This document shows, one piece after another, positions 34,206-44,623 of a stretch of DNA of 64,000 bases (position 1 is its first letter; each line of letters starts with the position of its first letter). The stretch spans positions 46,361,878 through 46,425,877 of the forward strand of contig NC_086386.1 of NCBI RefSeq assembly GCF_036588685.1, read 5' to 3'. The notes beneath the pieces were generated by a model. It searched no databases and had not been told where the DNA came from. It saw only the letters and a list, made by a program, of their open reading frames with translations. A program made the position numbers and the translations under genes. Origin of the DNA: Mytilus trossulus (Eukaryota > Mollusca > Bivalvia > Mytilida > Mytilidae).

Positions 34206-34654
34206 TTTAGTTTAGTTTAAACATATTTTATCGTCTAAATATACAATAGGATCGGATACAAGTTATAACAACTTAAGATAATCCTCTCCTTATAAGTACA
34301 ATATACAAAAATTTCAAGATGACAGCGATGATATATTTCGGTACAGTATGAATATTTTATGTTTAAACAGTAACAGTTGGATACGAGTACACTTCAAGAT
34401 ACAGCAATATTAATCAAAGAATCTTTTTGCATGTTGTATATAACTATGTACATTTCAGAAAAGGATTGTATTCTGTTTAACATTAATTTTGTTTGTTCCA
34501 AATACAATATTTTATATTTTTATATTGCTGTAATGTTACTACAGCGGAGATCACTTCTAACCTCTCATTAGAATTGTCAGGATAATCTGTCATAGAACTG
34601 TTCTAAACTGTCATAAAACAGTGCTACCTAGAACAGTTCTACACTCGAGTTTAT
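34206..34654. other. Intergenic after the minisatellite
   Basis: No gene recognised. Bases 34580-34640 have small repeats of GAACTGTTCTA/AGAACAGTTCTA. Confidence 0.4.
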
Positions 34655-34920
34655 AAACATCTACAATTGAGAATACATGTAGTGAGTTCATCGTGGGGCC
34701 TTCAATATTGAGTGAAACAAATATACTGCATAGTAAAATCTAAAAGGCCCCTAGATTTTTTTTCGCGGATGTAAAAAAAAAAACCACCTTTTGTAGTATT
34801 TAAAATATCAAAATCATTACTTATCATAGAAATCAATCACAGTTGCATTACCAATCACAATAAAGACCCGTCTTAATTTCATTTAATTGATAAACTAAAC
34901 AACATTAATTGTTATATGAT
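34655..34920. repeat. Upstream flank of duplication unit C, similar to 13630-13865
   Basis: Ordered match to the flank beyond the minisatellite of unit B. Confidence 0.7.
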
Positions 34921-35059
34921 AAAAAAATTGTTAAATAATCAAGAATTCCAAATATCATGCCGAAATTTACCTCAATGATTCTCGTTTAAATATATCAAAT
35001 GAAAACATCAATAAAATGTCCTATCCAAAACTTATATATCTCAGTGTTGAACTGATAAT

Positions 35060-35210
35060 ATAAAAAAAGTAGATGTGGTATGAATGCAATTCTCCACAAG
35101 AAACTTTAAAAAATGACACAGAAATCAACAACTGTATGTCCCCGTACGACCTTCAACAATGAGCAAAGCCCATACCGCATAGTCAGCTATAAAAGGCCTG
35201 GAAATGTTCC
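35060..35210 (-). repeat. R1 fragment, minus strand
   Basis: Reverse complement of the R1 end, with CCCGTACGACCTTCAAC, CCATACCGCATAGTCAGC and TATAAAAGGCC. Confidence 0.75.
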
Positions 35211-35493
35211 TACAACTTAACGTTACACTGAAAATGCGACGTCAAAGAAGATTTTTCGAAATTTTAACGTCGAATTTGTAAGTTTCAATCGGGTTGTTTT
35301 GTGTTGTTGGTTATTTTTGTCTCTGTTATTATTTTTTTAAAGTCTTTTAACCACGAATTGCCTCAAGTTGTGGATATCGATTTAACACCTGCAAAATGCT
35401 GTATTGTAAGTCATGTAAGAAGGGAAAATAAGACGGAAAGTTTTTCCATAAATAAATTAAAACAAAACTACATGTATATATGTACAAAACTTT

Positions 35494-36856
35494 TTAATCA
35501 CATGCTGCTAAAATGTAATGGTGCATATCATCTGTCATTATAAATTTTCCATACCTTGATTCCACCCCAATACAAATATATCTAACACTGTTCAAGTAAA
35601 TTAAAGTCTTTTTTCCCTTGATTAATTTGAACTGAATATTGTTTCCATTTACACATAATTTATCAAAATACAACCCTTCAATTAATTGAACCCCAGCTTG
35701 AAAAGTGTTTCCCCAGTCATCAAAAGTTGATTGATTTAGTTTTTTAACGTAGGATAAACACTTTAAAATATAACAGTTCTCTCCTGGATCGTCCGTAAAA
35801 ACGGCTAAAATAATTCCGGGTTGAATCAATTCAATGAAAGTATTTTCATTGCTATTTGCGATAAGTCTTTCGGTTAACTCTGTTTCATGACAAAGTTTAT
35901 ATTTACGAAAAATTCCGGCTTCGCTAGTACAAGCATTATATTCATCGGGACAGTTGGAACAGTCGTAGCAGGACAAGTCTCGAATTAAACCAGTTCGAGG
36001 ACTCGTACTTCTGATTTGGTGAATACACCTTACTGACGGAACGACTTTAAAATATCTTGTTCTATTTCAGGGAACTTCCTCAACATATCTAAAAATTCGA
36101 CGTTTGCATATAGCGGACTGCCTTGGAGTCTCTAAATTGTCCTTAAAAAAGTTATAAAAATCATTTGCATTTTGAATAAACAATTTTCCTCTCGCCACTG
36201 CAAAATCAGCTTGATTTTTTATTAACCCCCCTGCCGCATCTTGTACTCCTTTGGCATGTGATGTTTCAAAATAGTTTCTAACTATTTTGAAACCAAAATC
36301 TTGTTTTGCATAGATTATATCTCCGGAACAGTGCCTTGATCTATATTGTGTGGCACACCCGTCTGTAAATTTGTGCATGGTTTTCATATCATAGTTAATA
36401 CTCTTTAGGTAATCCGCTATTTGCCGTTGCGCCTCATGTGAAAAATTATGATCATGAACTTGATCAGGACTTATAACAAAAAACTGTTCTTCAACTAATC
36501 CAGCATTAACTTCAGGATCGGGCGGACCGTCTAGATTTTCAATTGGATGCCTATAAATCACGGATACATGTATCGAAACTTCTGTTTTCTGAAAATAGCA
36601 TGATTTAATTTCAATTTTATCTTTACACGAATAGTTTTCACAAAATTCATGAATGCAAATAGCTTCATTTTTTTTTCAAGTTGCTCTTAATTGATTTCAG
36701 TTGTTCTGTTTGCCATTTTGCACGAAAAACGTGTGCTGAAAACTTTGATATCAATTCAAGAAAGTACTTGAACATTTCTCCCGGTTTTGTGTTCACCTTC
36801 ACAAGGGACAGCTCTTCCTTTTTCCGACTACCATCAATTTTAATTATCTCGAACAT
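35494..36856 (-). pseudogene. Broken transposase-like gene (E-N-Y / DG-xxx-QY family)
   Basis: Reading from 36856 down, the frame breaks once at a nine-A run (36670-36680; eight As would keep it open) and once at a TGA (about 36067-36069, a likely CGA to TGA change). Landmarks in order: H-E-F-C-E-N-Y-S-C, F-V-I-S-P-D-Q, F-T-D-G-C-A-T-Q-Y-R-S, S-H-A-K-G-V-Q-D-A-A-G-G, and R-D-L-S-C-Y-D-C-S-N-C near the C-terminal domain. I recall these from an uncharacterised, multi-copy invertebrate protein family whose spaced acidic residues resemble a DDE transposase core; that function is inference. With about 450 codons and only two lesions the copy is fairly young. No terminal inverted repeats could be identified. 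Confidence 0.6.
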
Positions 36857-37554
36857 TTAATTGAAAAAAATTTAGCACAAACTTGTTACGTCGGAAATAA
36901 GCTTTTTCGGATTTTTTACGTTTTCCGACGTTGGGACAAAATGGCTACCGTTTTGTAAATGTTCGTATCATTTTATCACTTTTGGTCTCAAATATGTAGT
37001 AAATAAAAAAAGATTCTTGTGATTTTGTTCTCTTCGTGTATCTAACTTTTGTTTTAATAAATTATAAATAACTTATTGAAATATCAGGTAAAAAAAAAAC
37101 ACATTTAGAGCTTTGACAAATGAAATATCAAGTGGGACAAAACGGCTACCGGTTGAAAAACGATTGCGTAGAGAAGATTTTTGAACTCACGAACAAGGAG
37201 GCAAATATTTGTTCTATCGGAAGATGTTATTATTATCTTACCTTTTTAAGACATTTTCTTCTATATATACTCATAGAATTCACTTTTTGTCGTTAAGTCA
37301 ACGAAAAACGTCGTTGGACATATTTCTTGTTTAAGCTTAATCTGCTGTCACCGAGTCAAAAAAAAAATTGACAAAAAAACGGCTTTAATGTCACAAAGAT
37401 CCAACACACGTCGTTGTTCCCGCCAAGTTTCGGGAAGATCAGAGAATAAGAAATAACATTGATGTAAAACAATTCGAACGAGAAAATGAACGACCTTCTT
37501 TATGTACAAAAAAATGAACGAAAAACAAATGGCCTTATTCATATATGAAAAAAT
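36857..37554. other. Intergenic upstream of the transposase-like gene
   Basis: The phrase GGGACAAAATGGCTACCG (near 36935) recurs as GGGACAAAACGGCTACCG (near 37133) in the same orientation, about 200 bases apart. No gene is seen. Confidence 0.4.
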
Positions 37555-37645
37555 AAACGAAGACAGATGTGTGACACATAAACAAAGGACAACCGCTGAA
37601 TTACAGGCTCCTGACTTGGGACAGGCACATACATATAGAGATGAC
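37555..37645 (-). repeat. Retroelement 3' module fragment, minus strand
   Basis: Reverse complement of CCTGTCCCAAGTCAGGAGCC and of AATTCAGCGGTTGTCC, landmarks of R1 and of the 3' region at 8960-9010. Confidence 0.65.
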
Positions 37646-37709
37646 GAAAAAAGAGACGATTTTTCAATTCCTATTGTTGATTTTCCTTTGTAGCTTACCG
37701 ACTTCGTGC

Positions 37710-38765
37710 CCCATGTGAGCTTATGCCATCACTATGCGTAGGTCGTCTGTCGTTGTAAACTAATTGGAAAATCTTCTCCTCTGAAACTACTGAACCAAAT
37801 ACATGTACCTTCAAACTTTAACTAAATTTTCCTTATGGTGTCTAGTTTATAACTTGTATTCTAATCTTTGATTCATCAGTAAACATGGCCACCATGACTA
37901 AAAATAGAACATAGGAGTCAAATGCAGTTTTCGGCTTATATCTCAAAAGCCAAAGCTTTTAGAGCAATCTGACATGGGGCTAAAAAAATTCAATTGGTCA
38001 ATAACTATCAGCCCTGAAATTTTCAGACGAATAGAACCACCCATTGTTGGGTTGCTGCCACTGGGCTTAGTTGGTAGTTTTAAGAATTTTTTTGCAGTTT
38101 TTGTTATCTTGAATACTATTATAGATATTAGTAGGTATGAACTGTAAACAGCAATATTATTCAAGAAAGTAAGATCTACAAAAGTTTATATGACCAAAAT
38201 TGTCAATTGACCCATTAAGGAGTTATTGCCCTTTAAAGACAATTTTAAACAATTTGTTCATCAAGCTTGCTAACATTTAAAAATCTTCTCTGAAATATTG
38301 TGCCGAATACTTCGTAACTTTAAGTGAATGTTCCTTTGGGAATACAGTTTATGAATGAATGAATTGTATCCGACTTTTTGATCCATCAACAATCATGGCT
38401 GCCATGGCTTAAAATAGAACATAGGAATCAAATGCAGTTGTTGGCTTATATCTCAGAAACGAAAACGACATTGGGTAACTGTTCAAAAGGTCAAGATCTG
38501 CCAACCCTGAAATTTTAATACAAACCGAACAACCAATTGTTGGGTTGCCCCCACTAAATTTGTTATTCTAAGGAAATTTTCAGTTTTGGTTAAGTTATTA
38601 TCTTAACTATAATTGAAGATAAATATAGACTGTAAACAGCAAATTTGTTCAGCAAAGTAAGATCTACAAAAACGTGTTATGACCAAAATTGTCAATTGAC
38701 CCCGTAAGGAGTTATTGCCTTTTAAAGACATGTTTACGCAAGTTGTTTTTGTTTTTTAATTTAAA
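37710..38765 (-). repeat. Dispersed repeat R3 with two internal units, minus strand
   Basis: Two related units of about 500 bases follow each other (about 37780-38280 and 38290-38765). Each has ATGGCCACCATGACT- or ATGGCTGCCATGGC-like, AGAACATAGGA, TGTTGGGTTGC, CTGTAAACAGCAA, GTAAGATCTACAAAA and AAGGAGTTATTGCC. The same units occur inverted at 53705-54955. Confidence 0.75.
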
Positions 38766-39529
38766 AAATCTTCAGTATTTTATTGTTTTATTTCCTTGTA
38801 CTAGCATATTAATCTATTGCAATAAAAAATCATAATATCTTATAAAATTGGTAGATTTAGTTAACTTAGGCCGTGTTCACACCAAACGCCGTGTAGAGTA
38901 AACATGTTTACAATTAGTTTAGTGTAGTGTACACTGGTTTCACATTACATTTGTTCACATCTGTACACCTTGTTTAGCTTCCTGTACATAAGATTTGTTC
39001 CCACTTGTAAACTATATGTCATTTAAATGTTCATTACGTAGAACTGAATTTGGAATTAAAATTTTTTTATAGCGGTAAGGGAACAACCATTTGACTTCAA
39101 AAGGGGGGTGGGGGATGGGAATTGAAATATTCCGATCCCCAATTTGATAAAATAAAAAATGGTCATACAGATGATATTTTTTTTTATTCTGAATCAAGAG
39201 TTTCCCCATACATTATAGTGTTAAATATTGAAAAAACAAATTATTTGATCACCAGCATCGAAAAAAAAGGAATAAAAACGTACGCGCGAAAAAAAATCTG
39301 ACTCAGATAAAAAAAAAATAACCCTCCCCCCTTTTTTTTAAGTTAAGTGGTTTCTACTTTATGAAAGCCATTTTTATAATTTGTAGTAGTTTGGATAAAC
39401 TAGAGATGTCTCGATAACGCATTAGGAAACGTTAGCAGCAACAGCGTGCTTACAGCCGAAAAAAAGGATTGAGATATTAGGGATCAATACATTTTTATCT
39501 TTTCTGTTCGTTTCAAATGGTATTTCTTC

Positions 39530-39965
39530 GCCAAGTCTTTGGTTACATGTTCTGACATCAGACTCGGACTTCTCTTGAACTGAATTTTAATGTGCGTATT
39601 GTTATGCGTTTACTTTTCTACATTGGTTAGAGGTATAGGGGGAGGGTTGAGATCTCACAAACATGTTTAACCCCGCCGCATTTTTGCGCCTGTCCCAAGT
39701 CAGGAGCCTCTGGCCTTTGTTAGTCTTGTATTATTTTAATTTTAGTTTCTTGTGTACAATTTGGAAATTAGTATGGCGTTCATTATCACTGAACTAGTAT
39801 ATATTTGTTTAGGTGCCAGCTGAAGGACGCCTCCGGGTGCGGGAATTTCTCGCTACATTGAAGACCTGTTGGTGACCTTCTGCTGTTGTTTTTTTTTTTT
39901 TTTTTTATTTGGTCGGGTTGTTGTCTCTTTGACACATTCCCCATTTCCATTCTCAATTTTAGTAT
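39530..39965 (+). mobile_element. Retroelement 3' tail nested in the TIR element
   Basis: Nearly identical to about 8840-9250, including GGTTACATSTTCTGACATCAG-like start, TTGTTTAGGKGCCAGCTG and GAAGGACGCCTCCGG. It ends at the same 3' point but carries a longer T run. Only the 3' UTR is present, so the copy was 5'-truncated at insertion. Confidence 0.8.
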
Positions 39966-40189
39966 TTGGTAAAGGAATAGGGTAACGTTTTTTTAATTTA
40001 TTTTACGTGTTATTAAACGGATCTGAGATACTAGACAAACATATCATTTACCTCAAACTTTTTTAAGTCATGAATTTATGCGTGAATCGTTTTTTGAGTA
40101 AGACCAGTGGCGAATATTTCTGTGTACGTCAAGTTGATTCGGGAAGACATTTTCAAATGAATTAGGCAGCAACTATTTACTTCATTTTT

Positions 40190-40390
40190 TTGTGGAGGGG
40201 GAGGGGAGCGTGAGCTATTGATTTTTTTCAGGACAAATTTGGTGACAAGTCGAAATCTATTTTAGCATTATATATAGTGGCATCTGAGGGTGAAACAAAC
40301 AAAAAAAATTTCAGGGCCAAAAACTGGAAACATTTTTCCAAAACAAAATCCATAGCTCACCACCCCCACCCCTTGCCTTTATGTTTTATA
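40190..40390. repeat. Imperfect palindrome with G-rich/C-rich arms
   Basis: The left arm GGGGAGCGTGAGCTATTGATTTT pairs imperfectly with the right arm AAAATCCATAGCTCACCACCCC. The interior is AT-rich. A further poly-C run is at 40407-40419. Confidence 0.6.
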
Positions 40391-40810
40391 CTCAACTATA
40401 ATAGCCCCCCCCCCCCCCCACCCCCACGAAAATCAATTGTTTGCTGCCTTATGGGTTCGGCAATGATGCTGCTTTGAGTCTTGATTAGGGGTTAATAAAA
40501 TACGTTAATTTTTTTAAACAAAAAAAAATCTGTTAAATTTAGACAAGTAATAATTATCAAAAATATAAATTTTACTCAAAAATAGTTTCCTCCTTAAAAA
40601 TATACACGATAAAACTAATGTCCTAAATGCCTTGTTTTGTGTACACTTAACCTACACAAGGCCTACATTGACTATCGGCTGTGTGTAGGTAAAACATGAT
40701 TTAAACTACATGTAAACATTGAGTTTTATCAATGGGAACGCAATTGTGTTTAGTTTACGTGTGAGTTACACTAACACAACACCGAATTTAGGTCAATGTG
40801 AACACGGCCT

Positions 40811-41919
40811 TGGTCCTTATATGTGTATAAAGTAACATTCGTTACTAGTGGACAATTGTTTTAAGGTTGATTATGCTACAATTAATAATTGCTCGCCGGT
40901 CCGTTTCTGTGATTACCATTAGATAACGCATGTTCATTTGCCAATCAATCTATCATCAAGAGCAGATAAGAATGCTATTTTCGTTCATAGTCTTTTTCAA
41001 AAATAATGAACGGTTCTTTATATTGGTATGTAATCATTTTAAACGTTTCAAATTAATGAAATTATATTCGTACATCAATGTTTTTGATACACCAATAACA
41101 AAAACTGAAATATATTGAATGTATAAATTTTGTAATTATTCAAAATTATATCAGAAACTTAAACTTATTTATAAAATAATGAACCTGTTAAGGGGAGAGA
41201 ATACTCGCATAACTTTTTCGAATTGGCACATAATACAACGGAATGTCACTCTTGCATACACATGGCCCATTAATAGAATTAATTAACTGCGCAATCGTGC
41301 TCCACCTTCAATGATGATTCTAAATTATAAATATAACCAAGTTGTTAATCTATAGATAGTGAAGACTAATGAAAGCTAACCCACTGTAAACATATTTCTT
41401 TGCAACTTTTTAAAACTTCCTCAGGAAAATGATCGAGTCACTTGACTTTCAGAGCTGAAAATTAACGTTTTACACAATATTTGAATAAAATAGTTAAAGA
41501 TTATTCGCTTCTCAAAGTGTAAGACGCAATAAAAATCGTATGCTTGCACCATCCTACTAAAATACGAATTTAATTAAGTCCTGAACATTTCGACATTTCT
41601 TCGTATATTTATAGAAAAACTGGTTTAATCAAATCACAAATACGTTTTAAGATCCGACTAAATACCTATTTCCCGATATGGTCAGGTAAAATTGCTACTT
41701 GTACATCAAGAAACATATACACTATGGTTACATAGAACATATGAGTAAAATGCATTTGTTTGCTTTTGAAGAAAATTTGACAGATACAATGAACATTTAA
41801 ATGGCATATTTAAGCCACTCATTAATATATATTAAAAAGCAAAATTAATCGTTGAGGAAAGATTTAAGAAAAAAATAACAGTTGAGCGATTCAGGCTCTT
41901 GATAGCCTCTTGTTTGGAC
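40811..41919. other. Intergenic, no gene recognised
   Basis: AT-rich with no supported frame. Confidence 0.45.
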
Positions 41920-42175
41920 AATGCTGTTCCTTGACCCCATTTTATTGGGTTTATTTCGATTTAGTTTACAAGAATTTAATTCATTACCACAAACTATTTA
42001 AAACATTTACTAAATTCTTCCAAAGATACAAAGATCTAGTTTGCCGGAAGTTTTGCCGTAAAAATCTCTTTTCAAACGGGATAACGCATGCTGTTATTTA
42101 CCAATTCCATAAATTGAGATACGATCCGGGTAAACTCACCGATCCACATCTACATTCACGGTACTACAACTGATA
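41920..42175 (+). pseudogene. Second retroelement C-terminal remnant
   Basis: The frame reads Y-H-K-L-F-K-T-F-T-K-F-F-Q-R-Y-K-D-L, then F-S-N-G-I-T-H-A-V-I-Y, then D-P-G-K-L-T-D-P. It lines up with the remnant at 8290-8520 (Y-Y-K-L-V-K-T-F-T-K-F-Y-H-R-Y-K-D-I, R-S-G-I-S-H-P-I-F-Y, S-P-Q-K-L-T-K-P). Its N-terminal side is scrambled. An R1 copy follows 180 bases downstream. Confidence 0.6.
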
Positions 42176-42354
42176 CCTATATTTCGGCATTGCATAAAAC
42201 AAGACTGGTTTCACACTAAATCCGTTGGATGTTGTATGTGTAATGATAAATATTTATGTCTCAGACACGTAATTTTTAATAAAGTTTCTATTCGCTTTGA
42301 ACCAGCTTGAAGTAACTACGAGTATTATTAGATTTGAAATTTGTTTGTTTCTTT

Positions 42355-42620
42355 GTTATGTTTTATTTTTTGTGCTTTGTATCGTACTCGTGAGTTTAGC
42401 GACTCTCAATTGTTTTTTGTTGTTCTTATTTTGATCTGTTAAACAACTGTCCCTGTTTAGGGGGTCTAGAGTTTGGCTCCAAAAAACATGTTTAACCCCG
42501 CCACATTGTGTATGTCCTGTCCCTAGTCAAGTTTCTCGGAAATTCAGTGGTTGTCGTTTGTTGCTGTATATCGTATTTGTTGTTCGTTTATTGGTTTGAA
42601 CATAAATCAGGGTGCCTTTT
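42355..42620 (+). repeat. Dispersed repeat R1
   Basis: Carries GTGCTTTGTATCG, TTTAACCCCGCCACATTG, GTCCTGTCCC, GTGGTTGTCGTTTGT and CATAAATCAGGGTGCC. Confidence 0.75.
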
Positions 42621-42944
42621 TCTTGTTTAGATTTATACAAAATGTACTTCGGTCAACGCTTTTACACCCCAATAAATTTACAAAAAGAAGCATTCAATTC
42701 TTAAATAAATGTTAAAAGAAAAAATCAAAAGATAAACGTTTTACAAAATACTGCACAGAAATTGTTTGTTGGTCACAGTAAAACAATGAAACTTATGATT
42801 TTATCCCCTTCGTGTGAAGTCTTCATCGGGGATAAATATTATACAATTAGTATGCAGGTTCTGGCAGAATGCAGTTCAAATTTAAAAGAGTTCGATATGA
42901 ATGAGACATTCGGTAAGCAAGCCCTTAGAAACGACCGTGGCGAC

Positions 42945-43290
42945 ATCAGGTCGTAGTAGAAGCGTAGTGAGAGCGCACTAAGGCCGTAGTAAGATCGCAA
43001 AGGTCGCTGTACCATCGTAGATAGAGCGTAGATAGAGCGTAGCAAAAGCGTGATTTTATTCGTAGAGACTGCACTACGAGATCACAGCGACGTTATATTT
43101 TAAAAGACCTCACTACGACGTCCACGTTCTTGATCACCGCGACTCAAAGTTCTACGCTTCCACTACGACTATATCACGTTTAAACCAAGCTATTCAGGAC
43201 CATAGTATTCTAGCACGCCCTTGTCGTCATCATCACGCTCTTACGACCTAGATGACTACGTTCATACTAAGACCATCATTCTCATTGTCA
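42945..43290. repeat. CGTAG/CTACG degenerate array that switches strand
   Basis: Between about 42951 and 43067 the words CGTAGT, GCGTAG and TCGTAG recur every 10-20 bases. From about 43074 on, the complements (CACTACG, CTACG, TACGAC) take over. This gives a large imperfect palindrome centred near 43068. No coding sense. Confidence 0.7.
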
Positions 43291-43394
43291 TTTTCACATA
43301 AAATATAAATATTATATATCTCTAGGTTTTGTTTGTCTTATGTAGTTCTTGTCCATTTTGTCTAACGGTTCAATCATGCTTCTTGTTTATGTAG

Positions 43395-43580
43395 ATTAGA
43401 CCATTGATTTTCCCGTTTGAATGGAGTAATTTTGGGGGCCCTTTATAGCTTGCTGTTCGGTGTGAGCCAATGCTCCGTGTTGAAGGCCGTACTTTTGCCT
43501 ATAATGGTTTACTTTTATAAATTGTTACTTAGATGGAGAGTTGTCTCATTGGCACTCATACAATATCTTCCTATATATAT
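43395..43580 (+). repeat. Dispersed repeat R1-like variant
   Basis: Shares TTAGACCATTGATTTTCC, GGTGTGAGCCAATGC, GTGTTGAAGGCCGTAC and GAGAGTTGTCTCATTGGC with other R1-type copies. Confidence 0.7.
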
Positions 43581-43779
43581 ATTGACACATTTGTGTCATC
43601 TCTGCTATCGTTCACTTAAATATCGTCATTTGAGCTTTAATTGACCAGCAAAAGGTTGTAATTTAGATTGGATTGGTCGGTCCAAAATCTCTGTTTGATC
43701 AGGATTCGTTACTATCTGAGCTCCGTCTGTCTCTCCATCAACCCCTACAACTACGCCCACATATAGAAAATCTTGATAA

Positions 43780-43965
43780 GTGTAGTGAGGTCGCAGACTA
43801 AGTAAGCGCAATGAAAACGTGATATAATCGTAGCGGGATCATTGTAGAAGCGTAGTGAGGACGTATATGTAGTAGAATCGTGAAAGCAACGAAAATTTAC
43901 ATTTTCATGCCGCTCATACCGCGACCTCACCCCGATTTGAATGTATTTTAGTTAGCGATGAGCGT
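43780..43965. repeat. Second CGTAG array
   Basis: GTAGTGAGG, CGTAGCGGG, GCGTAGTGAGG and TCGTGAAAGC in one orientation, with the complement CGACCTCAC near the end (about 43922). Same family as 42945-43290. Confidence 0.6.
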
Positions 43966-44099
43966 GGTGCCATCGTGGTCTAGTGGGACTGGTGCTTTGA
44001 AAATGTGGTCAAACCGGTGTCAGCTCTCCAACTAGAGAGCATTGACGTCATCACTTCCGTCATAAAGCCCTTATTATATAGCTATAATTTTAGTGTAGA

Positions 44100-44400
44100 T
44101 CAAGGTTAATAGCAATCAGACATTGTCTGTTCCAAGACAGAGCATGTAGTTTTGTGGTCGTTGGTTCATGTCTTTCATATTAGTTTTTTCGCAAATTGTT
44201 CTGTTATAAATTAGGCCGTTATTTTTCTCAATTGATTTTTTTTTAATTTTTCATGTCAGGTCATTGTTATAGCCGACTTCACGGTGTGTTTGTGTTTTCT
44301 GATTGTTGAAGGTCGTACTGTTGCCTAAAATTGCTTTCATCGACCTCATTTGAACGCATGTGGATTGTTGTCTCATTGGCAATCTTAACACATATCCTTA
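44100..44400 (+). repeat. Dispersed repeat R1-like, diverged
   Basis: TTAGGCCGTTATTTTTCTC, TTGTTATAGCCGACTTCACGG-like, GTTGAAGGTCGTACTG and GTTGTCTCATTGGCAATC are in R1 order. Confidence 0.65.
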
Positions 44401-44623
44401 ATGTAATATCAATTTAAACTGCATGTGGTATTCGTCATAACAAGTCTCCTGTTTTCTGATATATCGATGACTATCATGTTTTCGCCTCTTGCATCTTTCG
44501 TCGCAGTTGTGATAATACAAAGACAAATTACTTTAGAGTTATATTGATAGTTTTATTCACAGATTAAATAATTATACTATATACAGTAGCACTATTAGAG
44601 ATTACAGGGGGGATGCGAAATGT

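Larger units (their letters stand above)
38868..40810. mobile_element. TIR element with AGGCCGTGTTCACA ends, containing nested insertions
   Basis: AGGCCGTGTTCACA at the left (from 38868) is mirrored by TGTGAACACGGCCT ending at 40810. Near both ends are GTGTA/TACAC-rich stretches, as in the ends of one element. No transposase frame is found between them. A retroelement 3' tail (39530-39965) and a palindromic block (40190-40385) lie inside and account for much of the 1.9 kb. Confidence 0.65.
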
